64,000 bases of DNA from an uncultured Cetobacterium sp. (GCA_949293295.1 CASFCG010000012.1:1-64000), one strand, 5' to 3'; shown: positions 1-10,072, numbered from the stretch's first letter. Numbers and translations: made by a program. Notes: generated by a model from the letters alone, not told the origin.

Positions 1-1
1 A

Positions 2-1189
2 AAAGTGCCTAAGTTAAGATTTAAAGAGTTTAGTGATGAGTGGGAAGAGAAAAAGCTGGGGGAAATAAGTGAGGTTAAAGACGGAACACATGATTCTCCT
101 AAATATATTGAGGTTGGTTTTCCTTTGATAACTTCTAAAAATGTAAAAAAGGGAAAAGTAGATTTAAGTGAAGTAAATTATATTTCAAAAGAAGATTACG
201 ATAGTATAAATAGACGTTCTAAAGTGTCCAAAGGAGATATTTTAATGGGGATGATAGGAACGATAGGTAATTTAGCTATTGTTGATAAGGAAGATTTTGC
301 CATAAAAAATGTAGCTTTAATAAAAGAAAAAAAAGAATTAAAAAATATTTTTTTAATACAATTTTTAGAGAGCGATATTTTTAAGAAGAAAATAAGTTTA
401 TCAAATGAAGGAGGAACACAAAAATTTATTTCCTTGAAAAATATTAGAAACTTCACTTTTTTTATCCCGCAACTTCAGGAACAAGAGAAAATAGCAAACT
501 TTCTCTCTAGTGTAGATAAAAAAATCTCTCTAACAGAGGAAAAATTAGAACTGTTTAAAAAATATAAAAAGGGAGTTATGCAAAGGATTTTCTCACAAAA
601 ACTGAGATTTAAGGATGGTAATGGAAATAATTATCCAGAGTGGGAAGAGAAGAAGTTGGGGGAGATTATAAAAGAACATATTGAAAAAACAACTATAAAT
701 AATCAATATTCTATTTTATCTTCTACAAATAAAGGAATTGTATTACAAAATGATTATTTTAATAAACAAACAGCAAGTACAAACAATATTGGATATAAAA
801 TAGTTCCTAAAGATTATTTTACTTATCGTTCTATGAGTGATACAGGAGAATTTACATTTAATATTCAACATATTTTAGAGAAAGGAATAGTTTCTCCTGC
901 TTATCCTGTTTTTAATACTGATAGTGAAAATAAATTATTTATTTATTATTCTCTTAACTATAATAATTTTATTAAAGAACAAATTTTAACCTTAAAAGAA
1001 GGTGGGACTAGATATGCCTTAAGTTATAAAAAATTAGAAAATTTATTTATTTTTCTTCCAGTTTTAGAAGAACAACAAAAAATATCTGACTTCCTCTCTT
1101 CAATAGATAATAAAATAGAGAACATGGAAAAAGAACTTAAAGGATTAAAGAAGTTTAAAAAAGGGTTACTTCAACAGATGTTTATATAG
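2..1189 (+). CDS. hsdS: Type I restriction-modification specificity subunit HsdS, 5' partial
   Basis: The S subunit supplies DNA target recognition to a type I restriction-modification complex (HsdR/HsdM/HsdS). The protein has the usual two-fold layout: a target-recognition domain, a helical spacer (KKISLTEEKLELFKKYKKG, about residues 175-195), a second recognition domain, then a second spacer ending in KKGLLQQMF. Each half opens with the same EWEEKKLGEI segment. The reading frame is open at the left edge. A GTG at position 5 could serve as a start, but family members normally carry a few residues more, so the true start is probably outside the window. HsdM and HsdR are not visible and should lie to the left. 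The two half-repeats (38-66 and 638-666) are nearly identical in DNA. Family assignment is firm; the target sequence cannot be predicted. Confidence 0.93.
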   Translation, partial: KVPKLRFKEFSDEWEEKKLGEISEVKDGTHDSPKYIEVGFPLITSKNVKKGKVDLSEVNYISKEDYDSINRRSKVSKGDILMGMIGTIGNLAIVDKEDFAIKNVALIKEKKELKNIFLIQFLESDIFKKKISLSNEGGTQKFISLKNIRNFTFFIPQLQEQEKIANFLSSVDKKISLTEEKLELFKKYKKGVMQRIFSQKLRFKDGNGNNYPEWEEKKLGEIIKEHIEKTTINNQYSILSSTNKGIVLQNDYFNKQTASTNNIGYKIVPKDYFTYRSMSDTGEFTFNIQHILEKGIVSPAYPVFNTDSENKLFIYYSLNYNNFIKEQILTLKEGGTRYALSYKKLENLFIFLPVLEEQQKISDFLSSIDNKIENMEKELKGLKKFKKGLLQQMFI

Positions 1190-1290
1190 TAAAATCATTG
1201 ATTTCTTACTCTACCTCAACGTGGAAAGATTTTAAAAATTTATCAAATTTCACTAAATACTAAAAATAGCGTTGTTTTTTAGAATTATAT

Positions 1291-1320
1291 TTTACTTTTT
1301 CTTGTTATCTTGATTATATA
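1291..1320 (+). promoter_or_regulatory. Putative promoter of the addB-addA operon
   Basis: TTTACT at 1291-1296 and TATATA at 1315-1320 are separated by 18 bp and lie just upstream of the AddB-like gene. This is inference from sigma-70 consensus only. Confidence 0.4.
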
Positions 1321-1346
1321 TAAATAGCATGAGGAGACGAAGAGAG

Positions 1347-3860
1347 ATGAAATTTAAGTATGTTAGTTATGATAGTATGCTAATAGATGGAATAGAGAAA
1401 AATGCTGAAACAATCTATGTTTTTTCTGATTATACTTTGAAAAATGCTTTGAAAAAAAATATAAAAAAAAATATTTTTGAAGAGGAACCATTATATCTAA
1501 CTTTCGAAGAGTTTAAAGAGATGATATATAGAACGGATAAAGTTGTATTGACGGATATAAAAAGATATACAACTCTATATGATAGTTTGAAAAAAGAGTT
1601 TTTGAAATTAAATATGTCAAACTATTTTGAGAGCATTGAGTTTTCAAAACTTTTTTTTAACTATTTTGCAGAACTTAATAGAGCTATGATTTTGAGTAAA
1701 ATAAAAGTTGAAAAATGGCAAGAAAATTATTTAGAGATATTTTATACATTAAAGAAAGGTTATGATAAATATTTAAAAAAAATAAATGCTATTCCGAGTG
1801 ATTGGATTGAAAATATCGAGAATTTTAATATATCATTGATTAAAAATTATAAAAAGATTGTGTTTATTGATATAGTAAAATTTTCTAAATTAGATAAGGA
1901 GATAATAGGAAGATTAAGTACAAGTTTTGAGTTGGAATTTATATTACAAGGTGAGAAAGGTTTTTTTGATGAAGAGAGTTTAGAGATAAAAAAAGTGGTT
2001 CTTCCAAAAAAACAGAGGGTAAAATTTGAGATATTAGAAGTGAGAAATGAACTAGAACTGGCTATAAATGTTTTAAATATGCAGGAGAAAAAAAAGGGAA
2101 TAAGCAATATATATTCTCCTGAGAGTGAAACAAACATATATTATAAGCTTTTTCCAAATAATTTTATAAAATCTGGATTTTCAATTCTAAATGAAACAAA
2201 TTTTTATAAATTTTTGGTTGCTAAATATGAAGTAATAAAAGGAATTGACTCAAAAATAAAAGATTATATCTCAATAGAAAAATTTTTAGAGTTTACAAGA
2301 ATAGATATTGTCAGAGAGTATTATGAGTTGGGAAGAGAAGAGATAGAATATTTAAATGAGCTGGTTGAGGATGGAAATAGGTATATTGGTAATGAGAAAA
2401 ATGAAAAATTAGATAGGATATATCGAGAGATAATAAGAGTTTCAAAGTTTAAATTATTGGAGGAGTTTATAATATATTTTAATCATATTTTGGAACATCC
2501 GAAGATGTATGAAGATAGATATGAGGATTTCTATGAAAAGATTCAAGAGTATATGGGATATGCTAAGACAACAAAGCAACTTTTAACAAAAAGTTGTTTG
2601 AAAAATAAAGGGGATTTATTGAGGCTGATATTGCAATATTTCAATAACGTAGAGTTAAAGAGGATAGAGGATAATGAGAATAAATATCTTATAAAACCTT
2701 TAAGTAATGTGAAAGCAGTAAAAACAAAGGAAGCGATATTTATAAATATCTCAAATAAATATTTTTCTAAAAATAAAGATGGAATGTTCTTTCTGACAGA
2801 GCATCAAAAAAAAGAGTATGGTTTTATCAGTCTGGAAAAGGAAAGAGAGGTAGAAAAGTACAGATTTTATCAGGCTATTTTAAAAAATAAACAAAACATA
2901 ATTGTATATATAAAAAATGAGTTGACAGGAGAGAGAGAAAGCTCTCTATTAATGGAACTTTTAAACAGTTATAGTTATACAAAATTAGAAAATTCAATAT
3001 CATCTGAAATAGTTTTAAATTCAATTTTTGACTTAAAGACTCAGAAAGAGTTTTTAAAAAATAATATTTCTTTGCCAAAAAATAGAGAGGATTTTGGAAC
3101 AGAAATGAGATTGGGAGCGTATCAGTTTGAAGTCTTGAATAGCTGTTTTTATAGATATTATTTACAATATACTATTGGTTTAGAGACAAAAGAGATAAGT
3201 GAGATAGAGCCTATCTCGTCAAAGTTTTTAGGAGTATACATTCATAATGTATTTGAAAAGTTAACGAATAAGATGTGGAAAAAGGTACTAAATGGAGATT
3301 ATTTTATTGATGAGGAGGAGTTAGAAAAACTGCTCTATGATGAGTATAAAAAGAATAGAAAAAAAATACCATCTTCTCTAGAGATATATTTTTTAAATGT
3401 TATAATTCCGAAGTTTAAAAGAAATATTCTGATATTTTATAAAAAATTGGAAGAGGATTATGCGGACAAAAAAATCACAAGAATAGAGAGTGAAAAATCA
3501 AAGAAAAATGATATATTTTTTAGATATGATGATATAGATGTAAAGTTAAATGGAAGAGTTGATTTGATAGTTGAGACAGATATGGAAAAACACATATTTG
3601 ACTTCAAAACAGGTGGAAAAAATAAGACACAGTTGGATTTTTATTCCATTATGTTATATGGTGATGAGGAAGTAGCGAAAAAGACAATCTATAATGCATT
3701 TGATGGAAAGGATGAAAAGCTTGATAAGATAGAGTTGACAAAAGATGATTTAAAAGAAAGCTTGAAAAAGTTTTTTGAAGCAACATCTTATGAGTTAGCA
3801 GATAAGAAATCAAATTGTGGATATTGTAGATATGAAAATATTTGTCGAAAGGAGTTTTAA
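1347..3860 (+). CDS. addB: AddB-like PD-(D/E)XK nuclease / inactivated helicase subunit
   Basis: Likely the B subunit of an AddAB (RexAB) helicase-nuclease that resects double-strand DNA ends for RecA-dependent repair. The C-terminal part has a PD-(D/E)XK nuclease core (IFDFKTGG near residue 750). Four cysteines could bind the [4Fe-4S] cluster typical of AddB: one near residue 599 (NSCFYRY) and three at the C-terminus in CGYCRYENIC (824, 827, 833). The N-terminal half is diverged and shows no Walker A motif. At 837 residues it is shorter than Bacillus AddB (about 1160). The start at 1347 (MKFKYVSYD) is preferred over 1329, because 1329-1346 contains the purine-rich ribosome site GAGGAG. The AddA-like gene follows immediately. 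Family is secure from context; sequence divergence is high. Confidence 0.82.
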   Translation: MKFKYVSYDSMLIDGIEKNAETIYVFSDYTLKNALKKNIKKNIFEEEPLYLTFEEFKEMIYRTDKVVLTDIKRYTTLYDSLKKEFLKLNMSNYFESIEFSKLFFNYFAELNRAMILSKIKVEKWQENYLEIFYTLKKGYDKYLKKINAIPSDWIENIENFNISLIKNYKKIVFIDIVKFSKLDKEIIGRLSTSFELEFILQGEKGFFDEESLEIKKVVLPKKQRVKFEILEVRNELELAINVLNMQEKKKGISNIYSPESETNIYYKLFPNNFIKSGFSILNETNFYKFLVAKYEVIKGIDSKIKDYISIEKFLEFTRIDIVREYYELGREEIEYLNELVEDGNRYIGNEKNEKLDRIYREIIRVSKFKLLEEFIIYFNHILEHPKMYEDRYEDFYEKIQEYMGYAKTTKQLLTKSCLKNKGDLLRLILQYFNNVELKRIEDNENKYLIKPLSNVKAVKTKEAIFINISNKYFSKNKDGMFFLTEHQKKEYGFISLEKEREVEKYRFYQAILKNKQNIIVYIKNELTGERESSLLMELLNSYSYTKLENSISSEIVLNSIFDLKTQKEFLKNNISLPKNREDFGTEMRLGAYQFEVLNSCFYRYYLQYTIGLETKEISEIEPISSKFLGVYIHNVFEKLTNKMWKKVLNGDYFIDEEELEKLLYDEYKKNRKKIPSSLEIYFLNVIIPKFKRNILIFYKKLEEDYADKKITRIESEKSKKNDIFFRYDDIDVKLNGRVDLIVETDMEKHIFDFKTGGKNKTQLDFYSIMLYGDEEVAKKTIYNAFDGKDEKLDKIELTKDDLKESLKKFFEATSYELADKKSNCGYCRYENICRKEF

Positions 3861-3861
3861 A

Positions 3862-6800
3862 GTGAAAAGTTTAATATTGAAAGCGAGTGCAGGAACTGGG
3901 AAAACATATAGATTGTCTTTAGAATATATAGCTTCACTATTGAGTGGCGAGAGCTATAAAGATATAGTTGTAATGACTTTTACAATAAAGGCAACTACAG
4001 AGATAAAAGAAAGAGTTGTTAGTTTCCTAGAAGAGCTTAATTTTAACAAAAACTCTACACTTTATAGTTCGTTAAGACAACTATATCCAGAATTAGATTT
4101 AAGTGATGCTAGAGTGAAAAAAATATATGATGAGGTCAGTGAAAATAGAGAGAGATTGAGAATATATACTATAGATAGCTTTATAAATACCATATTTAAA
4201 ACTACTATAGCTCCATATCTCAAGATTTTTTCATATGAGATAGTGGACAGTAATAGTGAAGAAAATACAAAAATCCTTTTAAAATGTTTTGAGAGCATAC
4301 TAGAAAAAGCTGAGATTTTTGAAAAGTTTAGATTTTTTTTGGAAAATAAGACGGAGAGGCGTTTTGATAAATATATAAGTACAATAAAAAATCTAATTGA
4401 AAATAGGTGGAAAATCCATTTAATTTTGAGAAGGGAAGATTTAAAAAGTAGAGAGTTATTTGAAAATAATATGGATGTAGAAAATAAGGTTCTGTATATT
4501 ATAGAGACTTTTAAGGAGATAAGCAAAAAAAAGGGGAAACAAGAGGATATAGAATCATTTATGATAGGATTTGTAAAACGGATGATTCAAGTAAAAAGAG
4601 AAAAATGTAGAGAGTATCTAATTGAAAACTGGAAAGAGCTGTTGACGCTGAAAAAGCTTTATGATGGAAGAAGAATAAAAGGGAAATTTCAATTAGAAGT
4701 TTCCTTTGAAATAGAGGTATTGGATAGATTTTTAAATGATTTGAAAGAGTGGATTTCCAAAGAGATTTTTAATGAGAAAGTCTATCAGATAGAGAAAGAG
4801 AGTTTAAATTTTATTGAAAATCTGTATGAGATGTATGATAAAATAAAGGTGTTGACCAAAAAGATAACCCACTCTGATATAAGTAACTATGTCTTTGAAA
4901 ATCTTGAGAATGAAGAGCTAAATTTAATAAAAAATGGAGAGATAACAGAGTATTTTAAATCTATTTTTGATAGTAAAATTACTAATATTTTTATAGATGA
5001 GTTTCAAGATACGAGTATTGTTCAATGGAAGATTTTAAAGAATATTATGAAAGCATCCAAACGTATAATATGTGTTGGAGATGAAAAGCAAAGTATTTAT
5101 GGTTGGAGAGAGGGAGAAAAAGCTTTATTTGAAAATCTATCTCAAATTTTGGAAATAGAAGAGGAGAGCTTAAATGTATCGTATAGAAGTAAGAAAAATT
5201 TAATCTCTTTGACTAATAATATATTTTCAAATATATCCAGCCAAGACGGGATTGATTGGCAGTTTACAGAGACAGAGTGTAACTCAGATGAGGAGGGAGC
5301 TTATGAGATAATCAGTATGGAGGATAAAAAAGAGGAGGATTCTCTATCAATCATGATTTCTCATCTGAAAGAAAATTTTAAAGAAAACTATAGTGGAATT
5401 TGTATAATAGCAAGGACAAATAGGCAGTTACAAGAGATTTCTTCAAGATTGACAGAGGAGAAAATACCTCACATTTTAGAGAAAGAGAGTCCAATTATTG
5501 AGTATAGAGCTATAAAATCAATATATTTATTCATGAAATTTTTTGCAACTAAAGAGTTTTTTACACTTTTAGAATTTTTAAGAAGTGATTTGATTTATAT
5601 AACAAATGTTGACTTAAAACAATTAGTTAAAGAGAAAGACAAAGTTTTAGAATATATTTTTGATGAGATTGAAAATATAGAATTGGATAAAAAGTTGATA
5701 GATATCTTGAATAAAATAAAGTTTTTATTGTTAAAAGGAACCAAAAATAGAGATTTTATACTTGATTTTATAGAGCAGTTTGAGTTGTGTGCTTATTATC
5801 ACGATGAGATAGATTTGAAAAATATATTTAAATTTTATGAAATCTCAAAAAATTATGATGATATATTGGAGTTCTATGATGCTATTTCAAGGGATTCTAC
5901 TAGTGGGAAATATAAGCAGGAGAGATTGGAAAAGGTAAATGGAATAACTGTGATGACTATTCATAAATCTAAAGGTTTAGAGTTTGAAACTGTATATTTT
6001 TATTGCTCACCAACAGGAAGAAGAATGGATTCGAAGATGAAGTTATATGTGGATTTTGATGAAGAATATGAAAAGATTAAAAATTGGGTTTTAATAGACG
6101 AAAAATTTGAAAAAATATTGGAATATTTAGGAAAAAATTTTAATTTTTTGGAAAAAATGAATAAGAAGCAACAAGAAGAGGAGATAAATAATCTCTATGT
6201 TGCTTTAACGAGGGCTAAAAATAATTTAATTCTAGTTACGGATAAGATTTCAAGTATTTTAGGGGAGAGTTTGAAAGGATTAAAAGAGGCGAAGAACGGT
6301 GAGTTTAAATTAAAACAGTATGAGGAGCCAATCAAAATTGAGCTAAGAGAGGGAAGGGAGTTCAATTTAAGAGAGAAAGAGTTAAGAAATAAGGATTATG
6401 AGGTAAAGAAAATTGATATTGCTTTGGAAGAAAAAAGAGTTATAGGAAAGGCGATTCACTATTATTTGGAGTTTATAATATTTAATAGACCGGATGAACA
6501 TGTGATAGCAAGAGAAAAGACATTTTCAAAGTATGCTTCCTTAATTGGAAGTGAGAAATTAAAAAATTTGTTAGAAAGCGAAGAGTTTAAAACTATTTTT
6601 GAGAAAAATAGATTGATTTTTTCAAAGGAATGGGATTATATCTACCCAGAATATGAGATTTATTATGAGGGACAGTTAAAAAGATTGGATAGGCTAATGA
6701 TAAAAAAATCTAAAGCGAATAAAAAAGGAAGAGTTTTAATTGTAGATTATAAAACAGGAAAAATAGACCAAAATCAGCTTAATGGATATATACATTTAAT

Positions 6801-6891
6801 AAAAGAGCATATAGCGGAGATAGATGATATTAATAAATATGAGATTGAAGGGAAGTTTTTAGAAATAAAACTATTGAGAGGTGAAGAGTAA
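3862..6891 (+). CDS. addA: AddA-like UvrD-family helicase / exonuclease subunit
   Basis: Superfamily 1 helicase with a C-terminal RecB-type nuclease domain; motor and second nuclease of the AddAB end-resection complex. Visible motifs are Walker A ASAGTGKT (residues 8-15), Walker B IDEFQDT (about 376-382), motif III GDEKQSIYGWREGE, motif V TIHKSKGLEFE, motif VI VALTRAKNN, and the nuclease core VDYKTGK (about 961). The GTG at 3862 is chosen as start because AAAGGAG sits 7 bp upstream, inside the end of addB, and the Walker A then falls at the expected N-terminal position. An ATG at 3817 is in frame but would bury the start in addB. Length is 1009 residues, compared with about 1230 in Bacillus. 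The next gene overlaps the stop by 1 bp, so the four genes to 9363 are probably one transcript. Confidence 0.88.
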   Translation: MKSLILKASAGTGKTYRLSLEYIASLLSGESYKDIVVMTFTIKATTEIKERVVSFLEELNFNKNSTLYSSLRQLYPELDLSDARVKKIYDEVSENRERLRIYTIDSFINTIFKTTIAPYLKIFSYEIVDSNSEENTKILLKCFESILEKAEIFEKFRFFLENKTERRFDKYISTIKNLIENRWKIHLILRREDLKSRELFENNMDVENKVLYIIETFKEISKKKGKQEDIESFMIGFVKRMIQVKREKCREYLIENWKELLTLKKLYDGRRIKGKFQLEVSFEIEVLDRFLNDLKEWISKEIFNEKVYQIEKESLNFIENLYEMYDKIKVLTKKITHSDISNYVFENLENEELNLIKNGEITEYFKSIFDSKITNIFIDEFQDTSIVQWKILKNIMKASKRIICVGDEKQSIYGWREGEKALFENLSQILEIEEESLNVSYRSKKNLISLTNNIFSNISSQDGIDWQFTETECNSDEEGAYEIISMEDKKEEDSLSIMISHLKENFKENYSGICIIARTNRQLQEISSRLTEEKIPHILEKESPIIEYRAIKSIYLFMKFFATKEFFTLLEFLRSDLIYITNVDLKQLVKEKDKVLEYIFDEIENIELDKKLIDILNKIKFLLLKGTKNRDFILDFIEQFELCAYYHDEIDLKNIFKFYEISKNYDDILEFYDAISRDSTSGKYKQERLEKVNGITVMTIHKSKGLEFETVYFYCSPTGRRMDSKMKLYVDFDEEYEKIKNWVLIDEKFEKILEYLGKNFNFLEKMNKKQQEEEINNLYVALTRAKNNLILVTDKISSILGESLKGLKEAKNGEFKLKQYEEPIKIELREGREFNLREKELRNKDYEVKKIDIALEEKRVIGKAIHYYLEFIIFNRPDEHVIAREKTFSKYASLIGSEKLKNLLESEEFKTIFEKNRLIFSKEWDYIYPEYEIYYEGQLKRLDRLMIKKSKANKKGRVLIVDYKTGKIDQNQLNGYIHLIKEHIAEIDDINKYEIEGKFLEIKLLRGEE

Positions 6892-7865
6892 TGAAAAAAA
6901 TTGTTCTATCTGTTTTTATCTTATTGAAAATGATAATTTTAGCAGATGAAATTATTGTATATGGACCAGAAAGTATGAGATGGATTGGTATAGAGGGAAA
7001 TGAGATTTTTCATAAAAAAACAGGTCATAAAATAACATATATTCCTATTAATGGATTGACGGCGAGAGTAAAACTGGAAAGAAAAAGACCTAAAGCGGAT
7101 GTTATTGTCGGCGTAACAGATATAAATTATTTGGAGTTAAAAAGAGAGAATTTGATATATGGTTATAAGCCTGAGACCTACAAAAATATCTCAAATGATG
7201 ATTTTATAATTGATTCGGAGTGGAGTGTTACACCAATAGATTATGGAATGTTAGCTTTGAATTATAACTATGAGGTTTTAAAAAAGGAGCTGACAAGCTT
7301 TGAGGAGTTAAAAGAATATAAAAAGCAGTTTTTGGTACAGGACCCAAGAAGCTTCACAGGAGAGGGGTTTATGCTGTGGACAATTGCAGTTTATGGAGAT
7401 AGATGGTTGGAGTTTTGGAGGGGATTAAAAAATAGTATTTTGACAGTTTCACCAGGTTGGAGTGAGTCATTTGCCAAATTTTCAATAGGAGAGGGAAATA
7501 TAATGAGCGGTTACGCTTCGAGTTCGATATATTTTCATCAAGATGGAAATCAAAATAAATACAAAACTTATATCCCAGAAGAGGGAGGGTATATCTATTT
7601 AGAGGGAGCTTCATTGGTTAATAAAAAAGTAATAAAAAAAGGTGCTAAACAGTTCATGGATTTTATTTTGAGTGAAGAGTTTCAAAAACTTACTTTTGAG
7701 AAAAACTATATGTTTCCTGTTATAAGATTAGATGATGAAAAAAAATTCGATTATCTCCCAAAAGCAAAGAAAATTGTAAAATTCGATGCGGAGTATGTGA
7801 ATAAAAATTTAGATAAGTGGAGAAAAAGTTTGATTGAGGTTTTGAAATCAGATGAGAAAAAATAG
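6891..7865 (+). CDS. ABC transporter substrate-binding protein, thiamine (ThiB/TbpA)-like
   Basis: Periplasmic ligand-binding protein of an ABC importer. A signal peptide occupies about residues 1-19 (cleavage near ILADE). The body has segments typical of the ThiB branch of the iron/thiamine/putrescine binding-protein superfamily: IDYGMLALNYNYE, LVQDPRSFTGEGFMLWT and AVYGDRW. The related ferric-iron and spermidine binders share the fold, so thiamine is likely but not proven. It overlaps addA by 1 bp and its own 3' end overlaps the permease by 14 bp, indicating translational coupling. No ATPase (ThiQ) is encoded next to it. No TPP riboswitch is visible, as expected for a gene inside an operon. 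Confidence 0.75.
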   Translation: MKKIVLSVFILLKMIILADEIIVYGPESMRWIGIEGNEIFHKKTGHKITYIPINGLTARVKLERKRPKADVIVGVTDINYLELKRENLIYGYKPETYKNISNDDFIIDSEWSVTPIDYGMLALNYNYEVLKKELTSFEELKEYKKQFLVQDPRSFTGEGFMLWTIAVYGDRWLEFWRGLKNSILTVSPGWSESFAKFSIGEGNIMSGYASSSIYFHQDGNQNKYKTYIPEEGGYIYLEGASLVNKKVIKKGAKQFMDFILSEEFQKLTFEKNYMFPVIRLDDEKKFDYLPKAKKIVKFDAEYVNKNLDKWRKSLIEVLKSDEKK

Positions 7866-9363
7866 TATATTTGGATATATCTATCTTTTAATTTGGGGAG
7901 CGATTATTTTTATCTTTTGTAAAGATTTTTTTTATCTGGATGAAATAAAGAGGGTAGATTTTTTAGAGATTTTAAATCTATTGAAAATATCATTCAACCA
8001 AGCCATTACCTCTGTTATTTTTTCTATCTTTGTAGCATTGTTTCCGGCATACTATATCTCTTACACGGAGGGAAGATTAACAAAACTTTTGGAAAGCTTG
8101 TATTTTATACCTTTCTTTTTTCCAACTGTACCAACAATAATAGCGTTTACAATTATTTTTAATCTTCCCCATTTGAGGAACCTCAATATATTGTATAGCT
8201 TTAGTGGAATAATAATAGCTAATGTTTTCTATAATAGTCCAATAATTATGAAATATCTATCCAAGGGATTAAAAAGTATCTCAAAAGAGATAGTTGAAAC
8301 TGCTAGATTGGATGGAGCAAGTGATTTTTATATATTTTTAAAGATTAAGCTTCCTTTGATATCTTTGCAACTCTTTAGAGGAGCATTTATAGTCTTTATT
8401 TACTCATTTTTATCTTTTACAGTTGTTTTAGCACTGGGAGGAATAAAATATTCAAATTTTGAGGTTGAGATTGCCAATACTTTGACAAAAGATGGAGATT
8501 TTACAAAGGGTCTATTATTAGGTTTATTCCAGTTTTTCTTTATTCTGGGAATAAATATGTTGGAAAAAATTTTTCCTACATATGAGATAATGGAAAAGGG
8601 ATATCAGGAGAGATTAAATCCAATTTTTTCTTTCATATCTATTGTGTATTTAATATTTGAATATGGAGTTATTATTGTTGGGACTTTATATGGATTTTTT
8701 AATTACTATACAAATAGTTTTACATCAAAAAATTTCATAAAACTTTTTTCTGAGGAGTTAAATAGGGAGTTTCCAGTGATAAAGTCAATTTTTAATACCT
8801 TTCTTCTATCAAGCTTGGTACCAATACTAGTAATAGTTTTTGCATACATATTATTAAAAAACTATAACAGAATGATAGATATAATTGTTTTTTCAACAAT
8901 GGGAGTTTCAAGCTCTTTTTTAGGCGTAATATTGATATATTTGAATATAGTTTATGACATAAACATATATATAATTTTAGGATTAGGATATTTTTTGTTT
9001 CTTTTGCCTTTAGCTAATTCATTTATGTATCAATATATAAAGGGATTTCCAAAAGAGATATTAGAGTTGGCGGAAGTGGATGGACTAAACTCTTTTCAAA
9101 AATTTATCTATATAGAGTTTCCAATTTTAAAGAATATATTGATAACGACCTATTTTCAACTTTTTGCAATTATTTGGGGAGAGTTTACGATAGGTTATAC
9201 AATGCAAATAGGAACAGTTTTTCCAACTGTTTCGATAGTTAATTACGCACTTTATAGCAATAAGAAAATGTTGGAAGCAGGGGCTTTTGCCTCCTTAAAT
9301 ATTCTGATTATTTCTATATTATTTTTCATTTCATCAAATTTTGAAAATAGAGATGAAAAATAA
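7852..9363 (+). CDS. ABC transporter permease, ThiP-like, two fused permease domains
   Basis: Inner-membrane permease of 503 residues with about 12 hydrophobic segments arranged as two repeats. Each repeat has an EAA loop that docks on the ATPase: ETARLDGASDFYIFLKIKLP (about 149-168) and ELAEVDGLNSFQKFIYIEFP near residue 405. The fused two-permease architecture is that of ThiP and FbpB proteins and matches the preceding binding protein. The start overlaps the preceding gene. The partner ATPase must be encoded elsewhere, or an ATPase is shared with another importer. Substrate is inferred from the binding protein only. Confidence 0.8.
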   Translation: MRKNSIFGYIYLLIWGAIIFIFCKDFFYLDEIKRVDFLEILNLLKISFNQAITSVIFSIFVALFPAYYISYTEGRLTKLLESLYFIPFFFPTVPTIIAFTIIFNLPHLRNLNILYSFSGIIIANVFYNSPIIMKYLSKGLKSISKEIVETARLDGASDFYIFLKIKLPLISLQLFRGAFIVFIYSFLSFTVVLALGGIKYSNFEVEIANTLTKDGDFTKGLLLGLFQFFFILGINMLEKIFPTYEIMEKGYQERLNPIFSFISIVYLIFEYGVIIVGTLYGFFNYYTNSFTSKNFIKLFSEELNREFPVIKSIFNTFLLSSLVPILVIVFAYILLKNYNRMIDIIVFSTMGVSSSFLGVILIYLNIVYDINIYIILGLGYFLFLLPLANSFMYQYIKGFPKEILELAEVDGLNSFQKFIYIEFPILKNILITTYFQLFAIIWGEFTIGYTMQIGTVFPTVSIVNYALYSNKKMLEAGAFASLNILIISILFFISSNFENRDEK

Positions 9364-9372
9364 TTAAAAATA

Positions 9373-9381
9373 TGTTATAAT
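9373..9381 (+). promoter_or_regulatory. Extended -10 promoter element for the DUF308 gene
   Basis: TGTTATAAT (extended -10, TATAAT at 9376-9381) lies 40 bp before the gene start and no convincing -35 is present. This is inference from consensus. Confidence 0.4.
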
Positions 9382-9420
9382 CATGGCAGGGTTCAAAAAA
9401 GAAAAAAAGGAGGATTTTTT

Positions 9421-9945
9421 ATGCAGAAGTTATCATTTTCTTTTTTTATCATCGGAATCATCCTAGCATTTTTAGGAATGTGGGGGATTGTTAACCCACT
9501 GTTTTTTTCAAATTATTTGGTACAGGTATTTTCTTTATTTTTCTTAATTATTGGAATAAAAAATCTACTTAAGGTCAATGAAATGAGAAAAATGGGATTG
9601 AACTATGGTGTGTTTTTGTTTATGTCAATAATTGAGATTTTGTTTGGAGTAACACTGTTTTTAACACCGTTTTTAAGTCAAATATATCTTATTATTTATA
9701 TAGGAACTTTTATTTTAATAAAAGGGATATTGGTATTGCTTAATATTTTATTTCGATCGAAAATCTTCGACGGACTTTATAATGTTACAATTGGACAGGC
9801 TTTGATTGATATACTGTTTGGGGTGCTTTTAATAACTTTGCCTGTATTTTCACAACAATTAATAGCGTTAGGAATGGCGTGGTATTTTGTCTTTATGGGA
9901 ATTGATTTCTTGGTGGGAGGATATCAACTGAAAAAAGAGTCTTAA
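9421..9945 (+). CDS. DUF308 / HdeD-family membrane protein
   Basis: A 174-residue protein made almost entirely of six hydrophobic segments, with short loops, glycine-rich turns and the repeated pattern of DUF308 (HdeD-like) proteins. Examples are IIEILFGVTLFLTPF and ILFGVLLITLPVF. HdeD contributes to acid resistance in Escherichia coli, but most family members have no known role and none can be assigned here. A strong ribosome site (AAAGGAGGA) precedes the ATG. The gene has its own extended -10 element and ends at a clear terminator, so it is probably monocistronic. Confidence 0.75.
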   Translation: MQKLSFSFFIIGIILAFLGMWGIVNPLFFSNYLVQVFSLFFLIIGIKNLLKVNEMRKMGLNYGVFLFMSIIEILFGVTLFLTPFLSQIYLIIYIGTFILIKGILVLLNILFRSKIFDGLYNVTIGQALIDILFGVLLITLPVFSQQLIALGMAWYFVFMGIDFLVGGYQLKKES

Positions 9946-9966
9946 AAAAGTCAAATTAAGATTATA

Positions 9967-9996
9967 AAACCATCTGAGGTATCAGATGGTTTTTAT
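9967..9996 (+). terminator. Rho-independent terminator after the DUF308 gene
   Basis: Hairpin AAACCATCTGA-ggta-TCAGATGGTTT followed by a T-rich tract, 22 bp after the stop codon. Confidence 0.88.
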
Positions 9997-10072
9997 TTTT
10001 TAGGGAAGAAATATAATAGATTAATCTTAAAAAGGAACAAAATTAAATTTTCTATGATAAAACTATTGTAGT

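Noticed and set aside
6700-6900. TPP riboswitch before the ThiB-like gene
   Set aside because: The gene overlaps addA; there is no room for, and no sign of, a THI element.
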